Shown here: positions 9,154 through 17,616 of the stretch, piece by piece
Position numbering within the stretch: position 1 is the first letter of the stretch
Layout: each line of letters opens with the position of its first letter
NCBI GenBank assembly: GCA_945890745.1
Contig: CAMDCW010000003.1
Location: 1 to 49,022 of the forward strand
DNA from: Phycisphaera mikurensis NBRC 102666
GTDB taxonomy: Bacteria; Planctomycetota; Phycisphaerae; Phycisphaerales; SM1A02
DNA: 49,022 nucleotides
Direction: 5' to 3'
Program-made: the position numbers and the translations under genes
Notes under the pieces: generated by a model
The model's input: only the letters and a program-made list of their open reading frames with translations
Databases searched by the model: none
What the model was told of the DNA's origin: nothing

Positions 9154-9447
9154 ATGAGCAAGCAACCACGCAAATCCGTCAGTAAGCCGCCCGTCGACCC
9201 CGCGCTCGATGCCGAAGTGGCCGCCATGAGTTACGAAGAGGCGATCGAAGAACTCGAAGCCATCATTGACCGCATGGAGAAGGGCGAAACGGTCCTTGAG
9301 GACAGCCTGCGCGAATATGCGCGCGGCGACGCATTGGTCCGTCGTTGTCGGCAAGTGCTTGATAGCGCCGAGCAGCGCATCGAGGCTATTTCTGGCCAGC
9401 AACTTGATGCAGATGCCAAGCCCGCGCAAGCGGACGCGCCGTTCTGA
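9154..9447 (+). CDS. xseB: Exodeoxyribonuclease VII small subunit
   Basis: Small accessory subunit (97 residues) that binds the XseA C-terminal helices. The family signature is clear: MSYEEAIEELEAIIDRMEKG, then a helical hairpin with LREYARGDALVRRC and ending in a LDSAEQRIE helix. A charged, Pro-containing N-terminal tail and a short Ala/Asp tail flank the core. ATG 9154 is chosen because the preceding open frame belongs to the end of xseA in another frame. It lies directly after xseA as expected. Confidence 0.95.
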   Translation: MSKQPRKSVSKPPVDPALDAEVAAMSYEEAIEELEAIIDRMEKGETVLEDSLREYARGDALVRRCRQVLDSAEQRIEAISGQQLDADAKPAQADAPF

Positions 9448-9497
9448 CCGATGATGTTTGGTCATTACGCGGCTGCGTCAACAGGGAATCAATCACC

Positions 9498-11048
9498 ATG
9501 GGAAGCATGAACGACTTTACGATTGCACTCCCGACGATCGTCAACATGGTGTTCATGTTTGCCTTCGGTACATGCGCGGGCAGCTTTATTCACGTGGTGG
9601 CGTACCGCATGCCGGCGGGTTTGAGCGTCATCTCGCCTCCTTCGCGTTGCCCGGTGTGCGGATTTCGCCTGCCGTGGTATCAGAACATGCCAATCGTTGG
9701 GTACCTACTGCTGCGCGGTCGATGCTCGGCATGCTCAGTGCACATTCCGGTGCGTTATGTGCTGAGCGAGTTGCTGATGGGGCTTCTATTTGTTGCCATC
9801 TACGCCGTGCTCTTTCTGCCGAGTTCTGCTGACTTTTGGTATTCGGTGGGCGACGGTTGGTGGCGAGCCCAAGGGATCATCGCTGCGTTTCCGGCCTTGG
9901 TGGCGGTGCTGTGGGGCACTGGCGCACTTGTCGCCATGACCATGTGTGACGCGCGCACCTTTCTGATTCCCGTTGCCATTCCAGGGTGGGCGTCAGTAGT
10001 GGCATTGATTGCCTGGCCGATCGCCGCGCTGCTGGCGCGCGACTACGGTCATCCATTTCCGGCGCTTGCCCCAGCTTGGCCAGTGTGTGGTGCTGCAATC
10101 GGCGCCGTTGGTGGTCTAGCCATCGCACGCATTCTGCTAGTGGCCGGAATCTTGCCGCGCTCATTTGACGACTGGGGTGACTATGCCGAGAGCGAGGGCG
10201 ATGTCTTTGCTGACTATCCATATGCGCGCCGAGAGATGATCAAGGAAGTGGCCTTTGTTGGCCCGGCCGTACTGTTGGGGGCGGTCGGTTGGATTGTCGC
10301 CAATCAGCTTGGCGCGCCCACCGAAATGCATCCCGCGGTCGGCGCGATCTTTGCTGTCGCTGCCGGATTTGTCATCGGCGGCGGTGTGGTTTGGGCACTC
10401 CGAATCATCGCCTCCGTGCTTCTTGACACCGAGGCCCTTGGGCTTGGCGATGTGCACCTCATGGCGTGCGTCGGCGCGGTCTTCGGGTGGCGCGTGGCGC
10501 TGATTGGATTTGTCATCGCGCCGTTCGTTGGTCTGGCGTGGTGGTTGGCCAATCTGTTCCGCAAGGCGCCGATGCGCATGCCGTTTGGACCATCACTCGC
10601 TATCGGGTCATTCGCCGCATTCTTTCTGAAGCCGATCGTGGCAACGGCGGTTGTTGCCGGACTGGCAACCATGGCGCAGTTGGGAGGTTGGGCGCGCAAC
10701 GATCCGAGCGGTGCGCTGGCCGTGGCGTCGGTCTTGGCGATCGCCGCCACTGTTTCCGCTTGGGCCGCGCGAAAAACCGGCGGGATTGCGGCTGCGGCCT
10801 CAATCATCTTGATGGTGGGCGCCGTGGTGGCATGGATTCTGGCGGCTCACATGCGCCCCGGAGCAGGTGCAGTGGTGGCAGGGGTCTTAGTGGCGTGTTG
10901 CGTGGTGGGCAGTGCCGTGTCAGGCTCTGGATTCGAGGAAGAATCCGGTCCCCGAACAGCACTTTCGCGGATCCTGAGGCTCTTGGCATTCGTGGTGGTC
11001 TTGGTTGGGGCGTTTCTGCTGCTCGCACGCCCGGGCTCGCCAAGTTGA
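9498..11048 (+). CDS. Prepilin peptidase (A24 family), enlarged
   Basis: Polytopic inner-membrane aspartyl protease of the type IV prepilin/pseudopilin peptidase family, 516 residues against about 260-290 for typical PilD. The N-terminal domain has the two-CxxC zinc site, C51-x2-C54 and C76-x2-C79, used with the N-methyltransferase-type region. The first catalytic Asp is D151 in MCDARTFLIP and the second D318 in GLGDVHLMA, followed by FGPSLAIG. The interval between the aspartates is about 167 residues instead of about 60-70, holding extra membrane helices and an acidic loop (about 223-240), and several additional helices follow after residue 380. No pilin genes are adjacent. It starts 50 bases after xseB; the ATG at 9507 is an alternative start. 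Confidence 0.88.
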   Translation: MGSMNDFTIALPTIVNMVFMFAFGTCAGSFIHVVAYRMPAGLSVISPPSRCPVCGFRLPWYQNMPIVGYLLLRGRCSACSVHIPVRYVLSELLMGLLFVAIYAVLFLPSSADFWYSVGDGWWRAQGIIAAFPALVAVLWGTGALVAMTMCDARTFLIPVAIPGWASVVALIAWPIAALLARDYGHPFPALAPAWPVCGAAIGAVGGLAIARILLVAGILPRSFDDWGDYAESEGDVFADYPYARREMIKEVAFVGPAVLLGAVGWIVANQLGAPTEMHPAVGAIFAVAAGFVIGGGVVWALRIIASVLLDTEALGLGDVHLMACVGAVFGWRVALIGFVIAPFVGLAWWLANLFRKAPMRMPFGPSLAIGSFAAFFLKPIVATAVVAGLATMAQLGGWARNDPSGALAVASVLAIAATVSAWAARKTGGIAAAASIILMVGAVVAWILAAHMRPGAGAVVAGVLVACCVVGSAVSGSGFEEESGPRTALSRILRLLAFVVVLVGAFLLLARPGSPS

Positions 11049-11214
11049 CGCGGCTCTGAACCGGGCGGGCTGTGCCAACAATTCAATAAAAATGCCTTCC
11101 AAGCCCTTTACAGGGGCTCCCGGGTCGAGTGCAATGCCGCCACCTCGCAAGGATGCGCGGTCCGACGGTTAGCCATCGGGTGCAGTCACGAACCATTTGA
11201 AAGGATTCAGCTCA

Positions 11215-12084
11215 ATGACATTTACTCGCATTATTGCCGTCCCAGCGCTCGCGCTTGTGTCGGTCCTCGTTGGTTGTAACGACTCGCAGAAGGCCGCTCA
11301 GGCGGATCTGCTAACTCAGAACGAGACGCTGACCAAGCAGCTCGAAGACAAGAACAACAATCTTCAAGATATTGGCGAGCAGCTCGCGCGTGCTCAGCAG
11401 CAAACATCGGACCTGCAATCGCAGCTCGAAGCCTGCAAGCAGACTGCTGCCGCTCCATCGACTGACGTTGCAGTATCGGGCGTCACTGCCAACGACTTCC
11501 AAGGAATCGAAGGCGTCGAGGCCACCGTTCAGGGTGACGACATTCATCTCACCATTGCCAACAGCTTGCTGTTTGATAGCGGACGCACCTCACTCAAGGA
11601 CTCTGCTCGCAAGTCGCTTGACAAGGTCTCCTCTGCCATCAAGAATAAGTTCAGCGACCGTGAGATCATTGTGGTTGGTTACACCGATGCCGATCCAATC
11701 CGCAAGAGTTCGTACCCAACCAATTACCACCTCGGCTTTGAGCGCGCCTTTGCAGTGCGTGGCTACCTGGACCGCAAGGGCGTGGTTGGTGCACACATGG
11801 GTCTCATGAGTTTCGGACCGGATCGTCCGGAGGCTTCCAAGGAGAAGAGCCGTCGCGTTGAGGTGATTGTTACCTCAAAGACTGCAAATTCCGAGGCTGC
11901 CGCTATGAAGACCGAGGCTCCGATGAACGCTCCAGCGGCTGCTGGCAAGGTCAATGCAACCAAGGCAACCGCCAGCCGTGCATCCGCTGCATCAACCACG
12001 AAGTCAAGCACTGCCAGTAAGTCATCTTCGACCACTTCAAGTAGTCGCAAGGCGACCGTTGCTCCGGTCAGTGCAAGTAAGTAA
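11215..12084 (+). CDS. OmpA-family peptidoglycan-associated lipoprotein
   Basis: Outer-membrane or periplasmic lipoprotein of 289 residues. A signal peptide ends in lipobox LVGC with Cys21, then a Gln/Glu-rich coiled coil (about 27-82), then an OmpA/MotB peptidoglycan-binding domain (about 95-205) with LLFDSGRTSLKDSARKSL, GYTDADPI and the closing SRRVEV segment. The C-terminal 80 residues are a Lys/Ala/Ser/Thr low-complexity tail. Peptidoglycan tethering is inferred from the family. The start is ATG 11215 with AAAGGA about nine bases upstream, preferred over a TTG at 11197. Likely monocistronic: 166 bases separate it from the prepilin peptidase gene and a strong hairpin follows. Confidence 0.9.
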   Translation: MTFTRIIAVPALALVSVLVGCNDSQKAAQADLLTQNETLTKQLEDKNNNLQDIGEQLARAQQQTSDLQSQLEACKQTAAAPSTDVAVSGVTANDFQGIEGVEATVQGDDIHLTIANSLLFDSGRTSLKDSARKSLDKVSSAIKNKFSDREIIVVGYTDADPIRKSSYPTNYHLGFERAFAVRGYLDRKGVVGAHMGLMSFGPDRPEASKEKSRRVEVIVTSKTANSEAAAMKTEAPMNAPAAAGKVNATKATASRASAASTTKSSTASKSSSTTSSSRKATVAPVSASK

Positions 12085-12134
12085 GTGGCGCAAACGTTTG
12101 CGCTCAGTGACGGTTGATTGAGAACCGTGACACA

Positions 12135-12185
12135 CCATGAAACACACGAAGCCCGGCACCGCGCCGGGCTTCGTGTGTTTCATGG
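12135..12185. terminator. Bidirectional hairpin terminator, perfect 23-bp stem
   Basis: Arms 12135-12157 and 12163-12185 are exact reverse complements around a 5-base loop (12158-12162). The GC core GAAGCCCGGC is flanked by A/C-rich then G/T-rich arms, so the T-rich outer arm can serve as an imperfect U-tract in either direction. It lies between the convergent ends of the OmpA-type and MCE genes, the usual place for a shared terminator. Confidence 0.85.
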
Positions 12186-12220
12186 CACCCGTGGTTCGCG
12201 TACTCAGGACCGCGCGTCGA

Positions 12221-13099
12221 TCACGGCACCTTGATCTGCAGACCCTTCTCGCGAATCTGTAGCAACAATAAATTCGCTTGATCGAGCGCCTCGCGCAATC
12301 GCAGGCCGCTGTCAGCAAGATTCTCATAGAGCGACGGATCGCTGACAAGGCGTCCGGCCGTTCCTTCGCCCTTACCAACGCGCGCCACAATCTCATCAAC
12401 GCGCGCCATAGCGGACGCCAGTGAATCGGCGGTGCGCTGCAGTGTGACCGCCAGTTTGCTGGCATCCATCTGCACGCTCTGCGAAAGATTTCCAACAATC
12501 TGCACGGTATCGGTGGCTTCATCAAACAACACGTTGGCCCGTCCAACCGCGCCCTTCACATCAGCGCGCAGTTGTTCATCGTCCAGCCAGACCCGCGCTC
12601 GGTCAATGGCAGCTTGCGCGCCCACCAGTGCGCCATCAAGTCGTTCCTGCAAACTCACGCTCTCGCCACGCACGCGCATCGGCGGCTCCGTGGCGGCAAG
12701 CAGCAGGGCGCCAGCGTCTGCATCGGCACGGACGCGGAACGCCACTTCCGCAGATCCGCCAACCAGGGATTCCGACAGCCGAATATCAGCATCCGCCGGA
12801 ACCCGCGCATCGGGTCGTAGTTCGATCGTGATGTGCACGGGTGGATGCCACGCTGGATCAACCGCCACGTCGCGGACCGCGCCGACGGTGACGCCATTGA
12901 GCGTGACCAGGCTCCCCGGGCGCACTCCCTGCGCGCCGTTGGTTTCCACAATCACTGGAAAGCGTCGCTCTAAGAGTGGCTGCAGTTTCCCAAACGCCAA
13001 GAGCAGGGCGGCCACGCCCGCAATCGCGCCAATCGCTGTCGCACCCAACGCAAAGTCACGCTGGGAAGGGCGGTCGTCAAAGTTCATCATGAGCGACAT
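12221..13099 (-). CDS. MCE (MlaD-like) domain protein
   Basis: Membrane-anchored lipid-transfer protein of 292 residues. One membrane helix (about 17-37) leads into an MCE domain (about 46-140) with VETNGAQGVRPGSLVTLNGVTVG, followed by a long helical C-terminal region containing a VARVGKGEGTAGRLVSDPSLYENL segment, typical of MlaD relatives that form needle-like helical extensions. MCE proteins move phospholipids between inner and outer membranes, normally with MlaE (permease) and MlaF (ATPase); neither is adjacent here. The gene stands alone, divergent from the Nudix gene and ending at the shared hairpin. The start is ATG 13099; ATGs three and four codons later are possible. Confidence 0.88.
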   Translation of the reverse strand: MSLMMNFDDRPSQRDFALGATAIGAIAGVAALLLAFGKLQPLLERRFPVIVETNGAQGVRPGSLVTLNGVTVGAVRDVAVDPAWHPPVHITIELRPDARVPADADIRLSESLVGGSAEVAFRVRADADAGALLLAATEPPMRVRGESVSLQERLDGALVGAQAAIDRARVWLDDEQLRADVKGAVGRANVLFDEATDTVQIVGNLSQSVQMDASKLAVTLQRTADSLASAMARVDEIVARVGKGEGTAGRLVSDPSLYENLADSGLRLREALDQANLLLLQIREKGLQIKVP

Positions 13100-13201
13100 C
13101 CCGCGAGGCGAGCGATTGGCATGCAGAGGACTTCCATCCGCGCATCATCCCCGACCCGCCGCCGGACGGCAATGGCACTCGCGTACGATTCCGCATAACC
13201 C

Positions 13202-13771
13202 ATGGACGGATCTTCTGGCCTGCCGCCTCCCCGTGTTGCCTATGACCGAACCCCCATCCACAGGGGCAGCGTGTTCGCCGTCGAGCGTGTGACGTTCCGC
13301 GACGACGCCGGTCGCGTCATCATTCGCGACATTGTTCGTCATCCCGGCGCCGTCACGGTTATTCCGGTCCGCGATGACGGCAGCCTGGTCATGATCCGTA
13401 ATTGGCGCGTGGCTGTTGGCACCTGGCTCGATGAATTCTGTGCTGGAAAGTTAGAGCCCGGTGAAGACCCCGCACTGGCGGCGGCGCGCGAACTGGAAGA
13501 AGAAACAGGTTTCACTGCCGCGCGCATTCGCCCGGTTGGCGTCTTCTTCACCAGTCCCGGCTTTGCTGATGAGCGCATGTATGTCTTTGAGGCAACTGGT
13601 CTGACGCCTGTACCGCAACGCCTTGAAGTGGGCGAGCAGATTGAAGTGGTTACGCGCTCGGTCGAGGACCTGCAGAGCATGATCACCCGCGGCGAGTTGG
13701 TTGACGGCAAGACGCTCGGCGCATTTACCCTTTGGAAACATGGAGCTTCTGCTGCCGGAGCAACGCAATGA
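13202..13771 (+). CDS. Nudix hydrolase, ADP-ribose pyrophosphatase type
   Basis: 189-residue Nudix hydrolase that probably cleaves ADP-ribose or a similar nucleoside diphosphate derivative. The full Nudix box G-x5-E-x7-REUxEExGU is present at 82-104, ending RELEEETGF, preceded by the beta-strands VTVIPVRDDGSLVMIRN and followed by VFFTSPGFADERMYVFEA, which is characteristic of the NudF/ADPR-ase subgroup. Substrate choice is inferred from the subgroup only. First gene of the long rightward unit ending with the LysM protein; the next start is 20 bases downstream. Confidence 0.9.
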   Translation: MDGSSGLPPPRVAYDRTPIHRGSVFAVERVTFRDDAGRVIIRDIVRHPGAVTVIPVRDDGSLVMIRNWRVAVGTWLDEFCAGKLEPGEDPALAAARELEEETGFTAARIRPVGVFFTSPGFADERMYVFEATGLTPVPQRLEVGEQIEVVTRSVEDLQSMITRGELVDGKTLGAFTLWKHGASAAGATQ

Positions 13772-13790
13772 CGACCCGCGAGGCACGCCC

Positions 13791-14804
13791 ATGACGTGGG
13801 AACGATCCGCACCATCCGCTGCCAATCCATTGGCGTGGTCGTTGCCGTTGTTCCCGATCGCCGGCATCCACTTTCGGGTGCATTTCACCTTCATCGTGTA
13901 TGCGCTGGTGGTGGTCTTGCGGGGTTCGTACGGACCGGTGGAAGAATCATCGGTACACGGCGCCAGTACGGTGGGCATGGCGGTTGGAGCGCTCTTTCTC
14001 TTGGTGTTTCTGCGCGAAGTGGTGCGAGCATTGGTCGTGCGTGCCTCGGGCGGATCGGCGGAAGACGTTGTCCTGTGGCCGCTCGGCAGCCTGCAAGGCA
14101 TCGATCCCGCGCCTGGTTGGCTGGCCGCGCTCCTCTCTGCAGCGGTCGGAACGGCGGTTTCGGCGGTGGCATTTGCGGTCATGGGCATCACCCTCGGAAC
14201 CATCACCGGGGACTGGATTGGCGCTGGACTCCCAGACCCAATCTCCGCATCGTGGCTCAGTAACCCGCACGCGTGGTGGATCGATGCCCTGTGGATTGCT
14301 CATTGGACAGGCGTGCAATTGGCACTCTTGTCATTGCTCCCCATGTTGCCCCTTGATGGCGGCCGGGTCATGGAAGCCTTCATCCTGCGCCGGCGCGGCG
14401 AATATGACACCCCGCGGATTGCGGCAGCTGTCACGCTCGCCACGGCATCAACCGCTGGGCTGGTTGCCATCGTGCGTGACCTTGGCACGCTGCTGACCGT
14501 GGCAATTTCTTGCGCCGGTTTCGCAGCATTTGTCTTGTGGCGCCTGCGAGCCGGGGACTCCGTGGCGGCAGCGCGCCCGTCATGGATGGCAAACCACGAT
14601 GAATCCGAGGAGCGCGAGTCGCGTGAACTCCGCGCCGAGCGTGAAGCGGCTGAGCAGCAACGTCAGACGCTCGCCGCCGAAGACCGCGCCGTGGACCTCA
14701 TTCTTGAGAAGATCGCCCGCGAGGGTGCCGATCGACTCTCTGCTACCGAGCGCGCCACGCTTGCGCGCGCAACTGAGCGCCGTCGCGGTCGATCGCAGAG
14801 TTAA
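13791..14804 (+). CDS. M50-like (site-2 protease fold) membrane protein lacking HExxH
   Basis: Polytopic membrane protein of 337 residues with the M50 layout: PLFPIAGIHFRVHFTF at the N-terminus, a helix carrying the motif-1 position, VVLWPLGSL, and late LPLDGGRV with D189. Motif 1 reads L-R75-E-V-V-R79 instead of HExxH, so both zinc-binding histidines are Arg (codons at 14013-14015 and 14025-14027) while Glu76 and D189 remain. It is thus probably a pseudo-protease. The C-terminal cytoplasmic part is Glu/Arg-rich and closes with a helical motif (298-330) shared with the rhomboid encoded next. ATG 13791 has GAGG about seven bases upstream and follows the Nudix stop; earlier in-frame starts would overlap that gene. 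Confidence 0.8.
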   Translation: MTWERSAPSAANPLAWSLPLFPIAGIHFRVHFTFIVYALVVVLRGSYGPVEESSVHGASTVGMAVGALFLLVFLREVVRALVVRASGGSAEDVVLWPLGSLQGIDPAPGWLAALLSAAVGTAVSAVAFAVMGITLGTITGDWIGAGLPDPISASWLSNPHAWWIDALWIAHWTGVQLALLSLLPMLPLDGGRVMEAFILRRRGEYDTPRIAAAVTLATASTAGLVAIVRDLGTLLTVAISCAGFAAFVLWRLRAGDSVAAARPSWMANHDESEERESRELRAEREAAEQQRQTLAAEDRAVDLILEKIAREGADRLSATERATLARATERRRGRSQS

Positions 14805-14851
14805 GCGCCGCGGCGGACGCCGTCTTTCCTATATCTTCTCGCGTTCTACAT

Positions 14852-15955
14852 ATGGGCATCCAGGACCGACCGTACTACCGACCCGACGCTCGAACGCCAC
14901 CTGCCTATGCACGCGCATCGGGTTGGTCGGCCACCACGTGGATCATTGCCATTTGCGTGGCCGTGTTCGTGATCGATGGATTCCTGCCCTGGACCAACGA
15001 GCCGGTAGCAAGCCAACTGATGCCAGGCGCGTCTGCGGAACAAATCCGGCAGATCGACCGCAGCGAATTTGCACTCACCAAGCCAGTCGACGTCGCACCA
15101 GGCGTGGCGCGCGGCTATGCAGTCTTGGGCCGCGACAACGTGGTCGCCGAGGTGGAATACCGCAAGGAACGACCACTCACTCGCCTTGGATACTTCTCCA
15201 CCGCGCGCGCGGTGTACGCCTCGGATCCGGTGTTGGGTGTCTCTGGCTTTGAAGTGTGGCGGTTCGTCACATTCCAGTTCTTACATGCCAACCTCAATCA
15301 TGTGCTCTTCAACATGATGACGCTGTTCTTCTTTGGCGGCATGGTTGAGAATTTCCTTGGCAAGAAGCGCTATGTCGCTTTCTATCTCTTGTGCGGCGTG
15401 GCTGGCGCACTGATGTATCTGATTCTCAACGGCCTGGCGATTGGCGGGCAAGCAGCATTCGGTCCGTCGTTCCATCTGCCAGGACTGCTCTTCAATGATC
15501 CGAACACCATGCTGGTCGGCGCATCAGCTGGCGTCTTTGGTGTGATCATGGCTGCTGCATACCTGGCACCAAACGCCACCGTATTGCTGTTCTTTGTCAT
15601 CCCCATGCGCCTGGGTGTCTTGGCATACGGCTTGCTTGGATTTGCATTGCTCGCGGTGATCTTCGGTTGGACAAATGCAGGTGGTGAAGCTGCGCACATC
15701 GGTGGCGCGCTCGCCGGGTTCTGGCTTGTCCGCAACCCGAATCACTTGCATGGCTTCTTTGACTTCCTTGGCCAATACGACCCAACCAGCAGGGTGGCCC
15801 GCGCACGCGTTGCTGTGAAGCGCGGCAATGTGCAAGGATCTACTACCAGTACCGAAGTCAATCGCATCCTCGACAAGATTTCAGCGCGGGGCTTGCACTC
15901 GCTCACTGAAGGCGAAAAGCGCGTCTTGCGCGATGCGAGCCGGAAGCCGCGGTGA
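14852..15955 (+). CDS. Rhomboid family intramembrane serine protease
   Basis: Polytopic protease of 367 residues cutting transmembrane substrates within the bilayer. Catalytic Ser225 sits in GASAG and His282 in EAAHIGG; the oxyanion-side H145-xxxx-H150-xxx-N154 (HANLNHVLFN) is intact. A roughly 90-residue soluble insert separates the first helix (about 27-45) from the rhomboid core. The C-terminal tail (333-365) carries the motif NRILDKISARGLHSLTEGEKRVL, which recurs in diverged form at the end of the preceding M50-like protein. Start ATG 14852, 47 bases after that gene. The stop overlaps the tgt start as GTGA, so rhomboid and tgt are probably translationally coupled. Confidence 0.93.
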   Translation: MGIQDRPYYRPDARTPPAYARASGWSATTWIIAICVAVFVIDGFLPWTNEPVASQLMPGASAEQIRQIDRSEFALTKPVDVAPGVARGYAVLGRDNVVAEVEYRKERPLTRLGYFSTARAVYASDPVLGVSGFEVWRFVTFQFLHANLNHVLFNMMTLFFFGGMVENFLGKKRYVAFYLLCGVAGALMYLILNGLAIGGQAAFGPSFHLPGLLFNDPNTMLVGASAGVFGVIMAAAYLAPNATVLLFFVIPMRLGVLAYGLLGFALLAVIFGWTNAGGEAAHIGGALAGFWLVRNPNHLHGFFDFLGQYDPTSRVARARVAVKRGNVQGSTTSTEVNRILDKISARGLHSLTEGEKRVLRDASRKPR

Positions 15956-17154
15956 GTGCGCTTCAGTTTGAAATTCTTGCACGTTCTACGGCGAATCGCG
16001 CACGCCTTGGACGCGTCACAACGCCGCATGGATCCTTTGACACGCCAGCATTCATGCCGGTTGCCACCGCAGCAGCGATGAAGGGTTTGACCCCCGCGCA
16101 GATTCGCGGCACCGGCAGTCAAATTATTTTGAACAACGCGTATCACCTGTTCCTTCGTCCCGGCGGCGATCGCATCGAACGCCTCGGCGGAACGCATCGA
16201 TTGATGCGATGGAATGGCCCGATCCTCACTGATAGCGGCGGCTACCAGGCGTACAGCATGAGTGACACCGCTGTCCTCAGTGAAGAGGGCGTGACCTTCC
16301 GTAGCTTCATTGATGGCTCCAAGGTTCACCTTGGCCCAGAGTCAAGTATGCGCGTCCAGAATCAGATTGGCGCGGACATCATCATGGCCTTTGATGATTG
16401 CGCTCCCGCAGCGCTCCCCGCCGAAGACGCCGACGAGCGCCGCGTCGCTCGTACCCGCGGCGTTGTTGATCACGCGCTGCGCATGGAAGAAGCCCATGAG
16501 CGAACCCTGCGATGGATCGACCGCTGCGTTCAAGCGCATGCCCGAAAGCAGGATCAGGCGCTCTTTGGCATCGTGCAGGGCGCTACCAATCTTGACCTGC
16601 GCCGACGTTCCGTGGAAGGCGTGTGCGCTCATGATCTTCCCGGGTATGCCATCGGCGGGGTGGCGGTCGGAGAGGGCACCGAGGCGATCAAAACCGTGGT
16701 GGAATTCACCACGCCGCTCCTTCCGGACAATCGGCCAAGATATTTAATGGGCGTCGGCTACGAACGGGACATCGTCATGGCGGTGGCTGCCGGGGTGGAT
16801 ATGTTCGACTGCGTCCTGCCCACCCGCAACGGTCGCAATGCCAACGCCTTCACGCCCCAGGGGCCAATTCGCCTAAGAAATGCGCGATTTGCGGAAGATT
16901 CGCTGCCAATCGACCCCTCCTGTGACTGCGAAGCCTGCGCCGGCGGATTCAGCCGGGCGTACCTCCGGCACCTCTTTATGGCTGACGAAATGCTTGGGCC
17001 AACATTGGTGAGTGCCCATAACATCCGGCACTTCCAGCGGCTTATGCTGGACATCCGAACTGCGATCCGTGAAGATGCGTGGTCTTCGCTCCTCGTCGCA
17101 TGGCCGTGCATCGGCTCTGACGAGGCGCATTCGAGTACTGACGAGCAAACATGA
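15952..17154 (+). CDS. tgt: tRNA-guanine transglycosylase
   Basis: Exchanges G34 for the queuosine precursor preQ1 in tRNAs with GUN anticodons. 400 residues. The general acid/base Asp94 sits in DSGGYQ (usually DSGGFQ), the nucleophile Asp286 in VDMFDCVLPTRNGRNA, GIVQGA is present, and the zinc site is C324-x-C326-x2-C329 with H356. The last about 25 residues are poorly conserved. The start is the GTG overlapping the rhomboid stop, giving the expected N-terminus FEILARST. The stop overlaps the yajC start as ATGA. The tgt-yajC-secDF order is conserved in many bacteria. Confidence 0.95.
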   Translation: MSALQFEILARSTANRARLGRVTTPHGSFDTPAFMPVATAAAMKGLTPAQIRGTGSQIILNNAYHLFLRPGGDRIERLGGTHRLMRWNGPILTDSGGYQAYSMSDTAVLSEEGVTFRSFIDGSKVHLGPESSMRVQNQIGADIIMAFDDCAPAALPAEDADERRVARTRGVVDHALRMEEAHERTLRWIDRCVQAHARKQDQALFGIVQGATNLDLRRRSVEGVCAHDLPGYAIGGVAVGEGTEAIKTVVEFTTPLLPDNRPRYLMGVGYERDIVMAVAAGVDMFDCVLPTRNGRNANAFTPQGPIRLRNARFAEDSLPIDPSCDCEACAGGFSRAYLRHLFMADEMLGPTLVSAHNIRHFQRLMLDIRTAIREDAWSSLLVAWPCIGSDEAHSSTDEQT

Positions 17155-17561
17155 TCACTCCGACCCTGACCGCACTGACACTCCTCGCACAGACCACCGA
17201 CGGCCCGTCCCTGCCCGGGGCACCCGCTCCTGCAGCGTCAGCCGCCGCAACGGATGCAACCGGAGCCGCCGCGCCCGCCGCATCGGGTGGCAGTGGCTTC
17301 ATGATCATGATGGTGGTGCTCCTTGGAGCGATGATCCTGTTCTCCTTCATCAATGCTCGCCGCGAGAAGAAGAAGCGTTCAGATCTCTTGGGCAACATTA
17401 AGAAGCATGACAAGGTGCTGACCATCGGCGGCATTGTCGGAACCGTGGTCGAACTCAAGGACGACTCCCTGATCTTGAAGGTTGACGAGACTTCCAACAC
17501 TCGCATTACTTTCACCAAGAGCTCAATCTCGCAAGTGATCCCACAGGACGCTGCGGCCTGA
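17151..17561 (+). CDS. yajC: Sec translocon accessory protein YajC
   Basis: Small inner-membrane partner of SecDF. 136 residues: an Ala/Pro-rich N-terminal stretch (12-45), one membrane helix (about 49-66), then RREKKKRSDLLGNIKKHDKVLTIGGIVGTV, the YajC hallmark. The N-terminus before the helix is longer than in E. coli YajC. The start overlaps the tgt stop by ATGA; secDF follows after 55 bases. Confidence 0.94.
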   Translation: MITPTLTALTLLAQTTDGPSLPGAPAPAASAAATDATGAAAPAASGGSGFMIMMVVLLGAMILFSFINARREKKKRSDLLGNIKKHDKVLTIGGIVGTVVELKDDSLILKVDETSNTRITFTKSSISQVIPQDAAA

Positions 17562-17616
17562 TCGACGCTTCACCGTTATTGAATTTCGCCCACACTGCGG
17601 CACCACTGAGAACACG

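Noticed and set aside
11102-11118. AGCCC/GGGCT hairpin between the prepilin peptidase and OmpA-type genes
   Set aside because: Only five pairs and no T-run; not convincing as a terminator.
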